Assembly (NCBI RefSeq): GCF_000016345.1
Contig: NC_009379.1
Location: forward strand, 1,550,001-1,614,000
DNA length: 64,000 nucleotides
From: Polynucleobacter asymbioticus QLW-P1DMWA-1
GTDB taxonomy: Bacteria > Pseudomonadota > Gammaproteobacteria > Burkholderiales > Burkholderiaceae
Direction of reading: 5' to 3'
Shown here: positions 8,893 through 18,269 of the stretch, in pieces
Numbering within the stretch: position 1 is the first letter of the stretch
Layout of the letters: each line of letters begins with the position of its first letter
The notes under the pieces: model-generated
Database searches by the model: none
What the model was told of the DNA's origin: nothing
The model's input: only the letters and a program-made list of their open reading frames with translations
Position numbers and translations under genes: made by a program

Positions 8893-9816
8893 ATGCAAGA
8901 ACAAAAATTACTAGATGACCATCTAGATTGGCTTGAAGCAGAATCTATCTACATCATTCGTGAAGTAGTAGCGCAATGCTCTAATCCAGCCATGCTTTTC
9001 TCGGGCGGTAAAGACTCTATCGTGATGTTTCATTTAGCACGCAAGGCTTTCCAGTTTGGCGATCGCCCAGTCAAGTTGCCCTTCCCTATTTTGCATATCG
9101 ATACAGGCCATAACTATCCTGAAGTCATTCAATATCGTGATGATGTTGTTAAAAATACTGGCGTGAAATTGATTGTGGGTCATGTTGAAGACTCCATCAA
9201 AAAAGGCACGGTACGTTTACGCAAAGAAACAGATTCTCGCAATGCTGCTCAAGCAGTAACGCTTTTAGAGACTATTGCTGAATATGAATTTGATGCCCTC
9301 ATGGGTGGCGCACGTCGTGATGAAGAAAAAGCTCGTGCTAAAGAGCGCATCTTCTCGTTCCGCGATGAATTCGGCCAATGGGATCCAAAGGCACAGCGCC
9401 CAGAACTCTGGAACCTATATAACGCCCGTATCTCCAAGGGTGAGAATATGCGCGTGTTCCCAATCTCCAATTGGACCGAGCTCGATATCTGGCAATACAT
9501 TGCCCGTGAGAATCTAGCGCTTCCTAGCATCTACTACACCCACAAGCGTGAAGTAGTTAAGAAAAATAATCTGTTAGTGCCAGTAACTGACGTTACGCCG
9601 AAGGCGCCTGGTGATATCAGCGAGATCCTGAGCGTACGCTTTCGTACCGTTGGCGACATTAGCTGCACCTGCCCCGTATTGAGCACAGCCGCCAATCCAA
9701 TTGACATCATTGCAGAAACCGCCATTACTGAAATTACTGAGCGTGGCGCAACCCGCATGGATGACCAAACTAACGAGGCCTCAATGGAGCGCCGCAAGAA
9801 AGAAGGTTACTTCTGA
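8893..9816 (+). CDS. cysD: Sulfate adenylyltransferase subunit 2
   Basis: The catalytic small subunit of ATP sulfurylase, which forms APS from ATP and sulfate in the cytoplasm. The PP-loop SGGKDS is at residues 37-42. The 307-residue length and the C-terminal EASMERRKKEGYF are typical of CysD. Its stop codon overlaps the cysN start by one base (TGATG), which couples translation of the two subunits. Confidence 0.96.
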   Translation: MQEQKLLDDHLDWLEAESIYIIREVVAQCSNPAMLFSGGKDSIVMFHLARKAFQFGDRPVKLPFPILHIDTGHNYPEVIQYRDDVVKNTGVKLIVGHVEDSIKKGTVRLRKETDSRNAAQAVTLLETIAEYEFDALMGGARRDEEKARAKERIFSFRDEFGQWDPKAQRPELWNLYNARISKGENMRVFPISNWTELDIWQYIARENLALPSIYYTHKREVVKKNNLLVPVTDVTPKAPGDISEILSVRFRTVGDISCTCPVLSTAANPIDIIAETAITEITERGATRMDDQTNEASMERRKKEGYF

Positions 9817-11159
9817 TGACTACTAATCAACATCAAAACGTGGTGCGCTTCATTACTGCTGGTAGCGTAGATGATGGTAAGAGCACTTTAATTGGTCGCC
9901 TGCTTTATGACACCAAGTCTATTTTGGTAGATCAATTGGAGTCACTCTCTAAAACCAAACATGCTCGCGTAACTTCATCGGATGCTGGCGTAGATTTAGC
10001 CTTATTGACTGACGGCCTAGAGGCAGAGCGTGAGCAAGGCATCACTATTGACGTAGCTTATCGCTACTTCTCCACACCAAAACGAAAGTTCATTGTTGCA
10101 GATGCCCCAGGGCACGAGCAATACACGCGCAATCTCGTTACTGGCGCCTCCCAGTCTGATGTTGCCGTCATCTTGGTAGATGCCACTCGCGTTGATCTGA
10201 GCACTACGCCCGCTACTCTCTTGGCTCAAACTAAGCGTCATGCGGCAATCGTGCATTTATTAGGCCTGCGTCACGTTGTCTTTGCCATCAACAAGATGGA
10301 TTTATTTGACTTTGATGAGAAGGTCTACAACACCATTAAAGCTTCGATTGAAGACTTGACCCAAAAAATTGGTTTACCTAAGCGAACATTAATTCCGATC
10401 TCTGCATTGTTGGGAGCTAATGTGGTGACCGCTAGCAAGAACACCCCTTGGTACCAAGGGCCAACCTTGTTGGAGTGGTTGGAAAGTTTAGATACCAGCC
10501 CTGAATCCGAGAAGCTGGCATTGCGTTTCCCAGTCCAATACGTAGCCCGTCAAGACGGTAGCGCTTCTGATGACTTCCGTGGCTACCTAGGTGAGATTGA
10601 GTCTGGCAGCATTCGTAAAGGCCAGAAAATTAAAGTACTTCCCGGTGGCTCTGAAGCAACTGTGACAGAAATCTATCTCGGTAATCGCTCTAATCGCGAA
10701 CAGACTAACGGTAGCAATGCGGTTGAGTCTGCAGAAACTGGTCAAGCTGTTGCTATTCAACTGGCAGAAGACATTGACGTCTCACGTGGTTGTTTATTTG
10801 TTAGTGCTGATGATGCCAAGCCACCAGTGTTAAGTAAGCAAATTTCTGCTGACTTATGCTGGCTTGATAGCGAGCCACTTTCTTTGGCTCGCAAATATGC
10901 ATTGCGTCACACTACCAATACCGTTGGTGCAAAGGTAAAAAATATTCAGCAAGTATTGGATGTTCAAACCCTTTCACAAGCTAGTGATGTGCATGCTCTC
11001 TCCACCAATGAAATTGGAAGAGTGGATTTCATCTTACAAAAGCCGATTGCTGCAGATTCGTTTGATCAATCCCAAAAAACGGGTGCTTTTATTTTGATCG
11101 ATGAAGCCACCAATCACACGGTTGCTGCTGGCATGATTCGTGAGGCCATTGCCCAGTAA
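9816..11159 (+). CDS. cysN: Sulfate adenylyltransferase subunit 1 (GTPase)
   Basis: The GTPase subunit that drives ATP sulfurylase. G-domain motifs are clear: GSVDDGKS (16-23), DAPGHEQYTRN for G3 near residue 94, and NKMD for G4 near 158. EF-Tu-like beta-barrel domains follow. At 447 residues it lacks the APS-kinase (CysC) extension found in some fusions, which agrees with the direct APS reductase encoded upstream. Last gene of the operon; a strong terminator follows within 25 bases. Confidence 0.96.
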   Translation: MTTNQHQNVVRFITAGSVDDGKSTLIGRLLYDTKSILVDQLESLSKTKHARVTSSDAGVDLALLTDGLEAEREQGITIDVAYRYFSTPKRKFIVADAPGHEQYTRNLVTGASQSDVAVILVDATRVDLSTTPATLLAQTKRHAAIVHLLGLRHVVFAINKMDLFDFDEKVYNTIKASIEDLTQKIGLPKRTLIPISALLGANVVTASKNTPWYQGPTLLEWLESLDTSPESEKLALRFPVQYVARQDGSASDDFRGYLGEIESGSIRKGQKIKVLPGGSEATVTEIYLGNRSNREQTNGSNAVESAETGQAVAIQLAEDIDVSRGCLFVSADDAKPPVLSKQISADLCWLDSEPLSLARKYALRHTTNTVGAKVKNIQQVLDVQTLSQASDVHALSTNEIGRVDFILQKPIAADSFDQSQKTGAFILIDEATNHTVAAGMIREAIAQ

Positions 11160-11182
11160 CAATAGGTAACGGAACTGAACGA

Positions 11183-11206
11183 GCCCCATCTTGATGGGGC
11201 TTTTTT
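11183..11206 (+). terminator. Rho-independent terminator of the cys operon
   Basis: GCCCCATC and GATGGGGC form an eight-base GC-rich stem followed by six T. It lies 24 bases after the cysN stop. Confidence 0.88.
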
Positions 11207-11262
11207 ATTGAACTAAGCCAGTTTAGGTAGAATCATTACATCGTTCATTTATAGGAGATGCC

Positions 11263-12474
11263 ATGCAGGTATCTAAAAAAGCGGGGCTTCCATCGCGCTT
11301 ATTAGCAGGGCTTTTAACTGCCGCACTCAGCATTCCAGCGATAGTGCCAGTAGCTTATGCTCAAAATAGCAGTCAGGAGCAAGCCGCCAAGCTTTCACAA
11401 GCCCAACTAGAGTCATTGGTAGCACCTATAGCGCTTTATCCAGACTCACTGTTATCCCAAGTATTGATGGCATCCACCTACCCTCTTGAGGTCGCTGAAG
11501 CTGCTAACTGGCAAAACGCGAACAAGAATCTGAAAGGCAATCCACTGAATAACGCATTGCAGCAGCAAACCTGGGATGCCAGCGTTAAATCCTTGGTGTC
11601 ATTTCCATCAGCTTTACAAATGATGGGCTCCCAACTTAGCTGGACCCAAAAATTAGGCAACGCCGTATTAGCCCAACAATCAGACACAATGGCTGCGATT
11701 CAGGCATTGCGCGCTAAGGCAAAACAATCAGGTGCACTGCAGTCCACTCAACAGCAAACAGTTTCAACACAGGGTAGTGGCAGCAGCCAAGCAATCGTGA
11801 TTCAGCCTGCTGACCCACAGATTGTTTATGTGCCGGCCTACAACCCGACTGTAGTTTATGGCGCATGGCCTTACCCAAGCTACCCTCCATACACTTACTA
11901 TCCACCAGGATATGTAGCTGGCACAGCCTTACTGTCCTTTGGTGTCGGTATGGCAGTAGGTGCTGCACTCTGGGGTGGCTGTCATTGGGGTGGCGGATAT
12001 GGTGGCGGCAATTCACTTACCGTGAACAACAACACCTACAACAACTTCAATAGAAACACCAATCGCAATTGGTCTGGAAACAGTCGTGGCACCAGTGACT
12101 GGAAACCCGATCAGCAACGTCGCAATGCCAATATTAGCGGCGGAAACCAAAATGCAGAACGCGATCAATTACGTCAAAACCTCCAAAAAGATGGTCTCAA
12201 TGGCGGTGATCGCGGCGGCAACAATGGTAGTGACCGCGCTGGCAACAACCGTAGCGATGTAGATCGCCCAGATGCAAGCCGTGATGGAGATCGTAATTTA
12301 GGCGATCGTAATGGCGGACAAAGTAATTTCCGAAATGACTCTAGCGGCTTTGGCGATGCTCGTGGCGCTAAATTTAATGGTGGTGATGATCGTTTTGGCG
12401 GGGGTGGCGCGCACATTGGTGGCGGTGGCGAACACTTTGGTGGTGGCGGTGGTGGCTTTCGCGGTCGTCGTTAA
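11263..12474 (+). CDS. DUF3300 domain secreted protein
   Basis: An exported 403-residue protein with a signal peptide ending near residue 34 (PVAYA-QN). The DUF3300 core covers about residues 40-220, including LESLVAPIALYPDSLLSQVLMASTYPLEV and later PADPQIVYVPAYNP. A glycine-rich turn (WGGCHWGGGYGGG) leads into a low-complexity tail from about residue 240 rich in Asn, Asp, Arg and Gly, ending in GGGG repeats. The family's function is unknown; envelope localisation is likely. An AGGAG ribosome site precedes the ATG. Reading frames in other phases of the tail are by-products of the repeat composition. Confidence 0.9.
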   Translation: MQVSKKAGLPSRLLAGLLTAALSIPAIVPVAYAQNSSQEQAAKLSQAQLESLVAPIALYPDSLLSQVLMASTYPLEVAEAANWQNANKNLKGNPLNNALQQQTWDASVKSLVSFPSALQMMGSQLSWTQKLGNAVLAQQSDTMAAIQALRAKAKQSGALQSTQQQTVSTQGSGSSQAIVIQPADPQIVYVPAYNPTVVYGAWPYPSYPPYTYYPPGYVAGTALLSFGVGMAVGAALWGGCHWGGGYGGGNSLTVNNNTYNNFNRNTNRNWSGNSRGTSDWKPDQQRRNANISGGNQNAERDQLRQNLQKDGLNGGDRGGNNGSDRAGNNRSDVDRPDASRDGDRNLGDRNGGQSNFRNDSSGFGDARGAKFNGGDDRFGGGGAHIGGGGEHFGGGGGGFRGRR

Positions 12475-12519
12475 TCTTTTAAAAATCAAACTTACTTAGA
12501 ACTATCAGAAAGAATAATC

Positions 12520-12876
12520 ATGAAGAAATTTTTAGCATTGATCTCTTTTGCAGTATTGGCCTTAGGTATTACATCTACTGCTCAGGCTGCAACTGCCATC
12601 AGCACTCAAGAACTCATTAAAGATTGCAAAGGTAAAGATGGCACTTTCATCACCTGCGAAATCTACGGACAAGCGGTGTATGACACTTATCTAGTAACCC
12701 GTAATCCAAAAACAGCTCCAGACTTTATTTGCGTTCAACAACCTGCACCAACCCGTAAAGAAGTGATTCAAGAGTACGTGCAGTGGTCAGATGCTAACCC
12801 TAAGTACGCCAATGATCCTGCAGCTGATACGATCCTGCGCTTTTTAGCCGGACGCTTTCCTTGTAATAAGAAGTAA
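12520..12876 (+). CDS. Rap1a/Tai-family-like small periplasmic protein
   Basis: A 118-residue exported protein with a signal peptide (MKKFLALISFAVLALG...AQA) cleaved near residue 24. The mature domain has the cysteine and helix pattern of Rap1a/Tai proteins: an early cysteine pair, a Y-G helix, IC.QQPAPTRKEVIQEYV, a Y..DPAADTILRFLAGRFPC ending. The founding members are immunity proteins against type VI secretion amidases. No effector or secretion gene is nearby, so an immunity role is not supported here; many bacteria carry orphan homologues. It is 45 bases after the DUF3300 gene and probably co-transcribed. Confidence 0.75.
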   Translation: MKKFLALISFAVLALGITSTAQAATAISTQELIKDCKGKDGTFITCEIYGQAVYDTYLVTRNPKTAPDFICVQQPAPTRKEVIQEYVQWSDANPKYANDPAADTILRFLAGRFPCNKK

Positions 12877-12890
12877 ATATCTTTAAAAAA

Positions 12891-12912
12891 AGCCGCTCTA
12901 TTAAGAGCGGCT
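12891..12912. terminator. Bidirectional rho-independent terminator
   Basis: AGCCGCTCT and AGAGCGGCT form a nine-base stem with an ATTA loop, flanked by seven A on the left and six T on the right. It separates the converging Rap1a-like and sorB genes. Confidence 0.88.
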
Positions 12913-12931
12913 TTTTTGTTTGATCAATCTC

Positions 12932-13243
12932 CTATTTTCTGTTGGCCCCATAGGTTTGATTTAAATATTGAACGATGATTGGTACTTCTTCATCTGTAAT
13001 GGGAGCCTTGAAAACATTTTTCATTCTCAAGACTTGAGTGTTCCAATAACCAACGCCAGTATTGGGCGGTTGGTATTCAGCATAGTGAGCAGAGTGACAT
13101 GTAGTGCACTTTTGTATCACTAGCTGATATCCCGGCAAATCAGATTTGCGCCAAACTACTGAGTCAGCAGGCATTTCAATGGTTTTTGCCTGAGAAAAGG
13201 CTGAAATAGTTATTGCAGCTGAAACAAGAATTAATTTTTTCAT
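12932..13243 (-). CDS. sorB: Sulfite dehydrogenase cytochrome c subunit
   Basis: A periplasmic monohaem c-type cytochrome accepting electrons from SorA. The ATG at 13243 gives a clean signal peptide (MKKLILVSAAITISAFSQA); a longer frame reaching into sorA is rejected. The haem motif CTTCH is at 46-50 and a likely distal methionine is in VLRMKNVF. The gene starts 10 bases after the sorA stop, so the two are one transcript. Its haem attachment would depend on the Ccm system encoded at 35.6-42.4 kb. Confidence 0.88.
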   Translation of the reverse strand: MKKLILVSAAITISAFSQAKTIEMPADSVVWRKSDLPGYQLVIQKCTTCHSAHYAEYQPPNTGVGYWNTQVLRMKNVFKAPITDEEVPIIVQYLNQTYGANRK

Positions 13244-13253
13244 TTTCAGCTCC

Positions 13254-14474
13254 TCACACCGCATTGATCTGAACTGTCTCAACCACATTACGCATATAGC
13301 CCGCTGGCATCCATGTAGCCGTCATCGGCTGCACTTGTCCTGCGTGATTAAATGCGCGAACCCTTAAGTCCAGAACACCTTGTTGTTTTGGAGTAAATTC
13401 AACGCGCCATTCTCTAAATGAAAAGCGTCCTAAATCTTGCCCCAATCTAGCCTCAACCCAATTCTGCCCATTATCTTGTGAGAACAATACCTTTTTAATG
13501 CCATAACCAGCATCAAAAGCAACCCCCCTGGCTTGGACTGGTTTACCAACAGTGACGATACTGCTGTTAGTAAAGTTAGTAATGAAAGAGCGAATGGTGA
13601 ATTGGTTGATGGGGATCGTCTTTGATGGCGCTGTTCCTGGCTCCACGCAATTACAGTCGTTATCTGGAATTCGGTACGCTGGATTCATCCAATAACCGTT
13701 GTAGACGTCATTGACCACCTGAATTTCACTCAGGTGCTTTACCCAGTAAGTTCCATAATAGCCAGGAACAATTAACTTAATTGGGTATCCATTGAGAAAT
13801 GGAATATCTGTTCCATTCATTTGATACGCAACCATGACATTGCCATCCATTGCATGGTCGATATCCAAGCCTTTTACAAAATCAGAATCACTAGGCAGCA
13901 CTGGCTGATCCAGGCCATTAAAGGTCACTTGCTTTGATCCCTTTCCTGGATTTGCAGCATTCAAGATATCTTTTAATGAGATGCCAACCCAAGCAGCATT
14001 ACCCATCGCGCCATTACCAAGTTGTCCGCCATTTACTCTTGGCTCAAATAAACCACGACTATTACCAGAGCATTGATTTACCGCAACAATTCGCTGTGAA
14101 GGAAAATTCTTCTTAAGCTCAGAGAGGGAAATTTCTAAAGGCTTCTCTACATTTCCACCTACCTTTAATTTGTATGTGTTTGGATCAATTGAAGTGGGGA
14201 TGCCAGCCATGTGATATCGCACAAAAAATTCATCATTTGGCGTGATCACATGTTGATCGTAATACTTAAATGGTGTCTCCAGTTGAGGCGGCCGAGATGT
14301 TAAAACAATCATTGGCTTTTTTCCTGGGAATGCTACTAATTCTCTTTCCCCGTAAGCCATTGGCATATTAATCATCTCTGCGCTACTTGCCCAAGATGGC
14401 AATAAAGAACTTACGCCACCTGCAAGAGCAGCCGTTATGACCTTACGTCTATTTGTAAAGTTTTCTGAATTCAT
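13254..14474 (-). CDS. sorA: Sulfite dehydrogenase molybdenum subunit
   Basis: Oxidises sulfite to sulfate in the periplasm and passes electrons to SorB. The start at 14474 follows a strong GGAGGA site; an in-frame ATG six codons upstream is rejected. A twin-arginine signal is visible (NRRKVITAALAGG, residues 8-20), as expected for a folded molybdoenzyme. The molybdenum-binding cysteine is C135 in NQCSGNSRG. The C-terminal part carries the Mo-co oxidoreductase dimerisation domain (KKVLFSQDNGQNW). Related YedY-type enzymes are the main alternative, but the adjacent cytochrome gene favours SorA. Confidence 0.88.
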   Translation of the reverse strand: MNSENFTNRRKVITAALAGGVSSLLPSWASSAEMINMPMAYGERELVAFPGKKPMIVLTSRPPQLETPFKYYDQHVITPNDEFFVRYHMAGIPTSIDPNTYKLKVGGNVEKPLEISLSELKKNFPSQRIVAVNQCSGNSRGLFEPRVNGGQLGNGAMGNAAWVGISLKDILNAANPGKGSKQVTFNGLDQPVLPSDSDFVKGLDIDHAMDGNVMVAYQMNGTDIPFLNGYPIKLIVPGYYGTYWVKHLSEIQVVNDVYNGYWMNPAYRIPDNDCNCVEPGTAPSKTIPINQFTIRSFITNFTNSSIVTVGKPVQARGVAFDAGYGIKKVLFSQDNGQNWVEARLGQDLGRFSFREWRVEFTPKQQGVLDLRVRAFNHAGQVQPMTATWMPAGYMRNVVETVQINAV

Positions 14475-14594
14475 GGATATCTCCTCCACCATATTTTTCT
14501 TCTATCAGCATATCTTCTATTAACTATGTCTATATGAGGAAAAACCCTCGCCATACTTGAATGATGATGCACACATTGACAATTGAAATGTCCA

Positions 14595-14619
14595 AAAGAA
14601 AAACCACCCCGGAGGGTGG
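14595..14619 (-). terminator. Rho-independent terminator of the isc operon
   Basis: On the minus strand CCACCC and GGGTGG pair around a four-base loop and are followed by TTTTTCTTTT. It lies about 120 bases past the fdx stop. A second weak dyad without a T-run (ATTGC...GCAAT, 14702-14724) sits closer to fdx. The rest of the 14475-14740 gap shows only the AT-rich upstream region of sorA. Confidence 0.72.
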
Positions 14620-14740
14620 CTTAAAAGATTTTTTGGAGGTACTACCTAAAGAATGAAATACAAGTTCATATTAATCCCCGGAACTCTATGACTATTTGTC
14701 TATTGCATCCCCCAGGGGCGCAATGCATCATATTGGTGCG

Positions 14741-15079
14741 TTAATGGTTCTCTTTAGCGTGATTAATTGAATATTTCGGGATTTCGATCACCAAATCATC
14801 CCTGGCAACTATCGCTTGGCATGAAAGACGCGATTGTGGGTTCAGGCCCCAAGCACGATCAAGCAAGTCTTCCTCGTTTTCATCGGGTGGATTGAGGCTC
14901 TGATAGCCCTCTTTTACGATCACATGGCAGGTAGTGCATGCGCAGACCATATCGCATGCATGCTCAATGGGAATGTCATTCTCTAATAGTGCCTCACAAA
15001 TCGAAGTACCCGGCGCCACTTCAACAACTGCACCTTCAGGGCAGTACTCACTATGGGGAAGAACAACAATTTGAGTCAT
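14741..15079 (-). CDS. fdx: ISC system 2Fe-2S ferredoxin
   Basis: An adrenodoxin-type ferredoxin that supplies electrons during Fe-S cluster assembly. The 112-residue protein has the cluster motif ACDMVCACTTC, i.e. C-x5-C-x2-C, near residues 42-51 and a fourth cysteine in RLSCQAI near 87, the ISC-ferredoxin pattern. It is the last gene of iscRSUA-hscBA-fdx, 30 bases after hscA. No iscX follows. Confidence 0.95.
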   Translation of the reverse strand: MTQIVVLPHSEYCPEGAVVEVAPGTSICEALLENDIPIEHACDMVCACTTCHVIVKEGYQSLNPPDENEEDLLDRAWGLNPQSRLSCQAIVARDDLVIEIPKYSINHAKENH

Positions 15080-15109
15080 GATTATTTTTACGTATTTTTA
15101 TGGATTGAT

Positions 15110-16975
15110 TTAAATCTCAGCAACATTCTTGCCAGATAGTGCTTTTTGAATACTAGCGTTCATACGCTTTTGGGCAAATTCATCGGTTGCTTTAGCGGCG
15201 TGATCAACTGCTTTGCGAACAACTGAACTATCAGTTTCTTCATTCAAAATCTTTTGCAACTGAGCCATCTCTTGATCAATGGCTGCTTGCTCTTGCTCAT
15301 TAAGTAATGCGCGATCCGTACTTAAAGCTGTTTGCACTGCATCTAATAAGCGCTGTGCACTCACTTGTTCTTCACGCAACGATCTTGCCAATAAATCTTC
15401 TTTTGCTGATGAGAAACCTTCTTGAAGCATACGAGTAATCTCGCCATCAGTTAAACCATAGGAAGGCTTAATATCGATAGAGGCTTTCACGCCGGAACCT
15501 ATTTCCGTAGCGCTTACCGATAAAAGGCCATCAGCATCGACCTGGAAAGTCACCCGAATACGGGCTGCGCCGGCTGCCATCGGTGGAATACCGCGCAACT
15601 CAAAGCGCCCTAAGGAGCGGCAATCTTGCGCTAATTCGCGTTCACCCTGCACCACCTGAATTGCTAATGCAGTTTGACCATCTTTAAAGGTGGTGAAATC
15701 TTGCGCTCTAGCAACTGGGATAGGAGTATTGCGAGGAATAATTTTTTCTACCAAGCCACCCATGGTTTCAATGCCAAGTGAAAGCGGAATGACATCTAAC
15801 AACAACCACTCGTCATCCTTACTTTGATTACCAGCCAATAAGTCTGCTTGCATCGCAGCACCTAAGGCAACCACTTGATCTGGATTGAGATTATTTAAGG
15901 GCTTTGTACCAAACAACTCGCCTACAGCGCGCTGCACATTAGGCATCCGCGTGGAGCCACCCACCATCACAACGCCTTTAATATCTTCTGCTTTTAAACC
16001 AGCATCGCGTAATGCTTTTTTGCAGGCTACCAAGGTCTTACTCACTAAGTTCTGTGTAATCTCAAATAACTGAGCTTGGCTTATACCGACATTGACTACT
16101 GTACCGTCTGCTAGCGTCTCATGAACTCGTGCCAGTGGGTTATGGCTCAGCAACTCTTTGGCATGCTTACATGCCTGCAATAAGGTGCGATGATCATGTA
16201 TCGACAATGGGGGCAACTTGGCTTGCTCGATTACCCAGCAATACAAGCGATGATCAAAGTCATCTCCACCTAAGGCAGAGTCGCCACCAGTAGAGAGTAC
16301 TTCAAAGACACCCTTGCTCATGCGCAATATGGAGATGTCAAAAGTACCGCCACCTAAGTCATAAACTGCGTACACACCTTCTGTAGCGTTATCTAAGCCA
16401 TATGCAATCGCTGCGGCAGTAGGCTCATTAAGCAATCGCAACACTTCAATACCAGCCAACTTAGCAGCATCTTTGGTTGCTTGTCTCTGCGCATCATCAA
16501 AATAGGCTGGAACTGTAATCACAGCGCCAACGATGTCATCATTAACAGAATCTTCGGCTAGCTGGCGTAAACGCGCTAAGATTTCAGCGGAAACTTCAAT
16601 AGGGCTTTTGTCACCAGCAACTGTTCTCAGCTTAAGCATGCCAGGCTGATCAACAAAGTCATAGGGAGCACTTTCAATATTCTCAACATCGCTTATGCCG
16701 CGCCCCATAAAACGCTTTACTGAAAGAATCGTATTCTTGGGATCAATCACTACACTCTCAAGCGCTTCAAAACCCGCCTGGGTTCGCCCATTGGGTAAAT
16801 AACGAACAACCGAAGGAAGTAGTTCACGCCCCTGTTCGTCAGGCAACACTTTTGGTAAAGCATCTTGAACAATGGCCACTAATGAATTGGTCGTGCCCAA
16901 ATCAATGCCAACAGCAATACGGCGCTGGTGAGGCGCTAGTGACTTACCGGGTTCTGAAATTTGTAATAAAGCCAT
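15110..16975 (-). CDS. hscA: Fe-S assembly Hsp70 chaperone HscA
   Basis: A specialised DnaK-like ATPase that releases the cluster from IscU. The 621-residue length is normal. The phosphate-1 motif [13 protein letters not shown] is near residues 23-35, and [11 protein letters not shown] near 205 is the phosphate-2 motif. The substrate domain (residues ~395-510) and a helical lid follow. It recognises the LPPVK sequence that is present in the IscU encoded here. Lies between hscB and fdx with 28- and 30-base gaps. Confidence 0.96.
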   Translation of the reverse strand: MALLQISEPGKSLAPHQRRIAVGIDLGTTNSLVAIVQDALPKVLPDEQGRELLPSVVRYLPNGRTQAGFEALESVVIDPKNTILSVKRFMGRGISDVENIESAPYDFVDQPGMLKLRTVAGDKSPIEVSAEILARLRQLAEDSVNDDIVGAVITVPAYFDDAQRQATKDAAKLAGIEVLRLLNEPTAAAIAYGLDNATEGVYAVYDLGGGTFDISILRMSKGVFEVLSTGGDSALGGDDFDHRLYCWVIEQAKLPPLSIHDHRTLLQACKHAKELLSHNPLARVHETLADGTVVNVGISQAQLFEITQNLVSKTLVACKKALRDAGLKAEDIKGVVMVGGSTRMPNVQRAVGELFGTKPLNNLNPDQVVALGAAMQADLLAGNQSKDDEWLLLDVIPLSLGIETMGGLVEKIIPRNTPIPVARAQDFTTFKDGQTALAIQVVQGERELAQDCRSLGRFELRGIPPMAAGAARIRVTFQVDADGLLSVSATEIGSGVKASIDIKPSYGLTDGEITRMLQEGFSSAKEDLLARSLREEQVSAQRLLDAVQTALSTDRALLNEQEQAAIDQEMAQLQKILNEETDSSVVRKAVDHAAKATDEFAQKRMNASIQKALSGKNVAEI

Positions 16976-17003
16976 AGGAGATAGAGTTTAGCTGGTGTAT
17001 GGC

Positions 17004-17543
17004 CTAAATCAGGGCCGCAATAGTGTCATCAAGCTCAACGGCAAACTTATCGATAAACAACAAGCCGCGCAAAAGCTCTGCTCCGCGCTGATAATTTTTA
17101 GCCCCATCGATGGCTTGAGTAATCTCAGCAAGGGTATCAGTCTTAGATTGCTCAACCTCAGCCATCAAGGACTCTAGAGCTGGCAAATCTTCTGCTTGCT
17201 CATCCAGATTCTCGCGCCATTCCATTTGCTTCATAAGGAAAGCTGCTGGCATTGCAGTATTAGTTTCTAGCTTTGCGTCTACACCATGAAGTTGGCATAG
17301 ATATAAGCCACGCTGTATGGGATTTTTTAGAGTTTGAAAAGCGGTATTGGCTAGAGTGGCCATTTGCATGGCGAGGCGTTGATCCGTTTCACTGCCACGA
17401 GCATGACGATCTGGATGAACTTCTTTCTGTATTGCAAGATATGCCTGATCTAAGGCAGGCAAATCAATGGTGAATTGCTGATTTAATCCAAAGAAACGAA
17501 AGTAATCGTCAGACGCGGAATGATTCGCCACAACCACACTCAT
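17004..17543 (-). CDS. hscB: Fe-S assembly co-chaperone HscB
   Basis: The J-domain partner that targets IscU to HscA. The N-terminal J domain carries HPD in [11 protein letters not shown] near residue 38, followed by a helical C-terminal IscU-binding domain; the 179-residue length fits. The only ATG start overlaps the end of iscA by 35 bases, longer than the other overlaps here. The first dozen residues are dispensable relative to homologues, so a start at one of the nearby GTG codons (V3-V5) cannot be excluded. Confidence 0.92.
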   Translation of the reverse strand: MSVVVANHSASDDYFRFFGLNQQFTIDLPALDQAYLAIQKEVHPDRHARGSETDQRLAMQMATLANTAFQTLKNPIQRGLYLCQLHGVDAKLETNTAMPAAFLMKQMEWRENLDEQAEDLPALESLMAEVEQSKTDTLAEITQAIDGAKNYQRGAELLRGLLFIDKFAVELDDTIAALI

Positions 17544-17832
17544 CTTTTACGTTTGGATTTTGAAACTTAAATCCCTCGTTCAAACCCTCGCGTACAAAAT
17601 CTAATTCCGTTCCATCCAAGTAAGCCAAGCTCTTTGGATCGATAAATACCTTAACGCCATTGGACTCAAAAACCTGATCCTCAGGAGCAGGCTCATCTAC
17701 GTATTCCAATTGATAGGCCAAACCAGAGCAGCCGGTGGTGCGAACACCTAATCGGAGTCCACAACCCTTGCCGCGCTTCTCTAGATTACGGTTAACGTGC
17801 TTTGCAGCTTTGTCAGTTAAGGTAATTGCCAT
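17509..17832 (-). CDS. iscA: A-type iron-sulfur carrier IscA
   Basis: Binds iron or transient clusters and passes them to target enzymes. The three conserved cysteines are present: TTGCSG near residue 35 and CGCG near 99-101. The 107-residue length is exact for IscA. It lies 18 bases after iscU, and hscB begins inside its last codons. Confidence 0.95.
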   Translation of the reverse strand: MAITLTDKAAKHVNRNLEKRGKGCGLRLGVRTTGCSGLAYQLEYVDEPAPEDQVFESNGVKVFIDPKSLAYLDGTELDFVREGLNEGFKFQNPNVKDECGCGESFRV

Positions 17833-17850
17833 GATTTTTTCTGCTCCGCT

Positions 17851-18237
17851 TTATTGAGCTGGATGCTTTTCTTTGTAATCAGCCACTGCAGCTTTGATAG
17901 CATCTTCAGCCAAGATAGAGCAGTGAATTTTTACTGGAGGTAAAGCCAACTCTTCAGCAATCAAGGAGTTCTTAATCTCGAGCGCTTGATCCAAGGTCTT
18001 TCCTTTAACCCATTCAGTAACTAATGACGAAGAAGCAATCGCAGAGCCGCAGCCATAGGTTTTGAATTTCGCATCTTCGATCACGCCTTGATCGTTCACA
18101 CGAATTTGCAACTTCATGACGTCGCCGCATGCTGGCGCGCCGACCATTCCTGTACCTACGCTATCGTCACCCTTTTCGAATGAGCCAACGTTACGGGGGT
18201 TTTCATAGTGGTCAATGACCTTTTCGCTATATGCCAT
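17851..18237 (-). CDS. iscU: Fe-S cluster scaffold IscU
   Basis: The scaffold on which new 2Fe-2S clusters are built. The three cluster cysteines lie in APACGD near residue 37, TYGCGSA near 63 and HCSILAEDA near 106. The HscA recognition sequence LPPVK is directly before the third. The 128-residue length and the MAYSEKVIDHYENPRNVGSF start are diagnostic. Follows iscS by 32 bases. Confidence 0.97.
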   Translation of the reverse strand: MAYSEKVIDHYENPRNVGSFEKGDDSVGTGMVGAPACGDVMKLQIRVNDQGVIEDAKFKTYGCGSAIASSSLVTEWVKGKTLDQALEIKNSLIAEELALPPVKIHCSILAEDAIKAAVADYKEKHPAQ

Positions 18238-18269
18238 GGTATTTCCTCTTTAACTTTTCTATATTGCTT

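Noticed and set aside
12174..12499. Overlapping frames on both strands in the DUF3300 tail
   Set aside because: They arise from the repetitive Gly/Asn/Asp/Arg codons of the real gene and have low-complexity products.
12520..12876. Type VI secretion immunity gene
   Set aside because: The fold suggests Rap1a/Tai, but without an effector or T6SS gene anywhere in the window the immunity role is unsupported.
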